30,091 nucleotides of DNA from a virus. The translations under genes and the position numbers were made by a program. The notes under the pieces are model-generated. The model ran no database searches. It saw nothing but the letters and a program-made list of their open reading frames with translations, and was not told where the DNA came from. Positions 29,727-30,091 of the stretch are shown in pieces; position 1 is the first letter of the stretch; each line of letters begins with the position of its first letter. Location: IMG/VR virus record IMGVR_UViG_3300032401_000054, positions 1 through 30,091 of that record; one strand, written 5' to 3'.

Positions 29727-30091
29727 CTAAGAATTATTTCCAGTGTCTATCTTAACTATACAACAATCGCAATTTTTTATTTGTGGATTCCCCGCTTGAA
29801 TTTGATAAGTACCGGAAACGCTCTTACAATAACCAGCCATAAAGTTAGTTATTTGATCTGTAACCGTACCATAAATAATTTGACCGCTTGTTAGTGTTAC
29901 CGCCGAATAATACGTGTTATAAATTTGATTTTGAATTGATGGTGAATTCACTTGAGTACAAACTCCAGGAATATTTTGCGTACTTGTTAATATACTATAA
30001 AATAGAAGTGGTCCAACGCCAGTTATTGTTGCAAAATTATTGTATGATGGAATAGGAGTCATTGTGTTAGGATAATAAACTAAATTACTAG
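29727..30091 (-). CDS. Partial structural-type protein, open at the window edge
   Basis: The frame is open to the right edge of the window: codons upstream of the internal ATG at 30062 read SNLVYYPNT without a stop, so the gene probably starts outside. The visible 121 residues are beta-rich (ITGVGPLLFYSILTSTQN, VTLTSGQIIYGTVTDQITNF) and end in a Cys cluster, NCDCCIVKIDTG. Composition resembles the Cys-rich modules of the neighbouring structural proteins. It precedes the 961-residue gene by 39 bases on the same strand. Probably a virion protein; no family recognised. Confidence 0.6.
   Translation of the reverse strand, partial: SNLVYYPNTMTPIPSYNNFATITGVGPLLFYSILTSTQNIPGVCTQVNSPSIQNQIYNTYYSAVTLTSGQIIYGTVTDQITNFMAGYCKSVSGTYQIQAGNPQIKNCDCCIVKIDTGNNS

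Overview
This window looks like part of a large, AT-rich, lytic tailed-phage genome of broadly T4-like (myovirus) gene content. The evidence is a set of phage replication and recombination genes: a gp46/gp47 (Rad50/Mre11-like) pair, a DnaG/gp61-type primase, a RecB/Cas4-type nuclease, a RuvC-like resolvase and a Dam methylase. A lysis cassette, a sigma factor and large structural proteins are also present. No integrase, transposase, rRNA or convincing tRNA was seen. A Bacteroidota host is the best inference. The sigma factor reads like the short RpoD of that phylum, a secreted protein has a signal peptide ending SEAQ, and a 57-residue protein matches the Hc1/histone-H1-like family common there. 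Most starts have A-rich leaders without a Shine-Dalgarno sequence, and one gene has a TATATTTG promoter-like element.

Layout, left to right. 1-2.3 kb: three minus-strand genes, two of which share an N-terminal tag; one carries a peptidoglycan-binding domain and a collagen-like Gly-X-Y repeat, and the third has leucine-rich repeats. 2.3-5.8 kb: Dam methylase, a LAGLIDADG homing endonuclease, a tiny ribbon-helix-helix regulator divergent from a tiny membrane protein, a DnaJ co-chaperone and an unknown plus-strand gene. 5.8-7.6 kb: a run of small overlapping genes, including the Hc1-like histone. 7.6-10.2 kb: a large acidic protein with duplicated zinc-ribbon-like units and an EF-hand loop, then two unknown phage proteins. 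10.2-13.3 kb: a probable lysis module (amidase endolysin, an unknown protein, two membrane/coiled-coil spanin-like proteins) and a membrane protein with repeats.

13.35-23.9 kb: sigma factor followed by a compact, GC-richer, pseudoknot-capable segment and an intrinsic terminator; then gp46, several small genes, gp47, a cysteine synthase (a probable auxiliary metabolic gene), a string of very small genes including a GNAT acetyltransferase and a zinc ribbon, the PD-(D/E)XK nuclease and the primase. 23.9-30.1 kb: virion-type proteins with Pro/Thr-rich linkers and Cys-rich modules, encoded on both strands and meeting at a hairpin terminator beside the RuvC-like gene.

How the genes may work together: the sigma factor could redirect host RNA polymerase. 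Primase, gp46/47, the nuclease, RuvC-like protein and Dam serve DNA synthesis, recombination and modification. The amidase and spanin-like proteins release progeny, and the Pro/Thr-rich proteins probably decorate the tail. The most interesting untested signals are the shared N-terminal tags ending in an LxE site, which resemble a prohead-protease-processed capsid-targeting peptide, and the pseudoknot-capable RNA just after the sigma stop codon.
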